A DNA stretch of 64,000 bases from Sphingomonas sp. (GTDB taxonomy: Bacteria; Pseudomonadota; Alphaproteobacteria; Sphingomonadales; Sphingomonadaceae), in the NCBI RefSeq assembly GCF_004799495.1, contig NZ_SSMY01000004.1, positions 124,001 through 188,000 on the forward strand, given 5' to 3'. Below the pieces are notes generated by a model, which was not told the DNA's origin, made no database searches, and worked only from the letters and a program-made list of their open reading frames with translations. Position numbers and translations under genes: made by a program. Position 1 is the stretch's first letter, and each line of letters opens with the position of its first letter. This document shows positions 63,931-64,000 of the stretch, piece by piece.

Positions 63931-64000
63931 TGGCAATCCTTTGTACTCCCCAGTGTATCCGGCAACGAAGGAAGTGCCGGCGGGTTTCGCCGCACCAACC

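Overview
The window is GC-rich, densely packed bacterial chromosome. It looks like an alphaproteobacterium of the Sphingomonas type. This is inferred from gene content (UbiA, class II GlpX fructose-bisphosphatase, a PhoP/PhoQ-like pair, a short RNase E/G beside yacG), frequent GTG/TTG starts, many 4-8 bp gene overlaps, and two GGAAC-N16/17-(C/G)GTT promoters of the EcfG general-stress type. I see no transposase, integrase, phage gene, CRISPR array, rRNA or replication origin. There are two tRNAs, Gly(CCC) and Phe(GAA).

Layout. 0-2.4 kb: end of a DsbA-like gene, an ABC-2 exporter and a small unknown protein. 2.4-12.3 kb (mostly minus): CocE-type hydrolase, glpX, glutaminyl cyclase, dapD with a HAD phosphatase, a luciferase-like oxidoreductase, then PepSY protein, response regulator, sensor kinase and lipid kinase. 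12.6-14.4 kb: an ABC-F ATPase carrying an in-frame palindromic repeat. 14.4-29.3 kb: fourteen minus-strand genes with almost no gaps. The promoter-proximal eight take guanine, xanthine and the products of urate to ureidoglycolate (allantoinase, OHCU decarboxylase, allantoicase, HIU hydrolase, xanthine dehydrogenase A/B with XdhC, guanine deaminase). The distal six look like a CoA-dependent 2-aminobenzoate (anthranilate) route: flavin monooxygenase/OYE fusion, SDR, MarR regulator, crotonase, RidA and CoA ligase. 29.5-31.1 kb (plus, divergent): PuuD urate oxidase with a cytochrome c domain and ureidoglycolate lyase complete the purine route to glyoxylate and urea.

31-43.4 kb: tRNA-Gly, a stress-promoter small membrane protein, ICMT-like protein, gshA, rsmE, ubiA, a PmbA/TldE protein, CysQ-like phosphatase, MAPEG protein, an XpaC/TelA-like pair and typA. 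43.4-49.1 kb: a KaiC-family ATPase with a hybrid histidine kinase whose N-terminal receiver is degenerate, and a sigma/anti-sigma pair whose anti-sigma has CpxP/Spy-like repeats outside the membrane. 49-54 kb: small proteins, an EVE protein, infA-maf-RNase G-yacG and tRNA-Phe. 54-64 kb: penicillin-acylase-type hydrolase, amidohydrolase, unknown membrane protein, FAD reductase, HGSNAT-like acyltransferase, transglutaminase-like protein and a large unknown helical protein.

The most notable points are the fused purine/aminobenzoyl-CoA gene line with a RidA that lacks the usual carboxylate-binding arginine, three regularly spaced repeats in its divergent promoter, the palindrome domesticated inside the ABC-F gene, the KaiC/hybrid-kinase pair without KaiA or KaiB, and two tiny genes behind EcfG-like promoters. 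Coordinates and motifs were read by eye; family names rest on motif recognition, not on searches.
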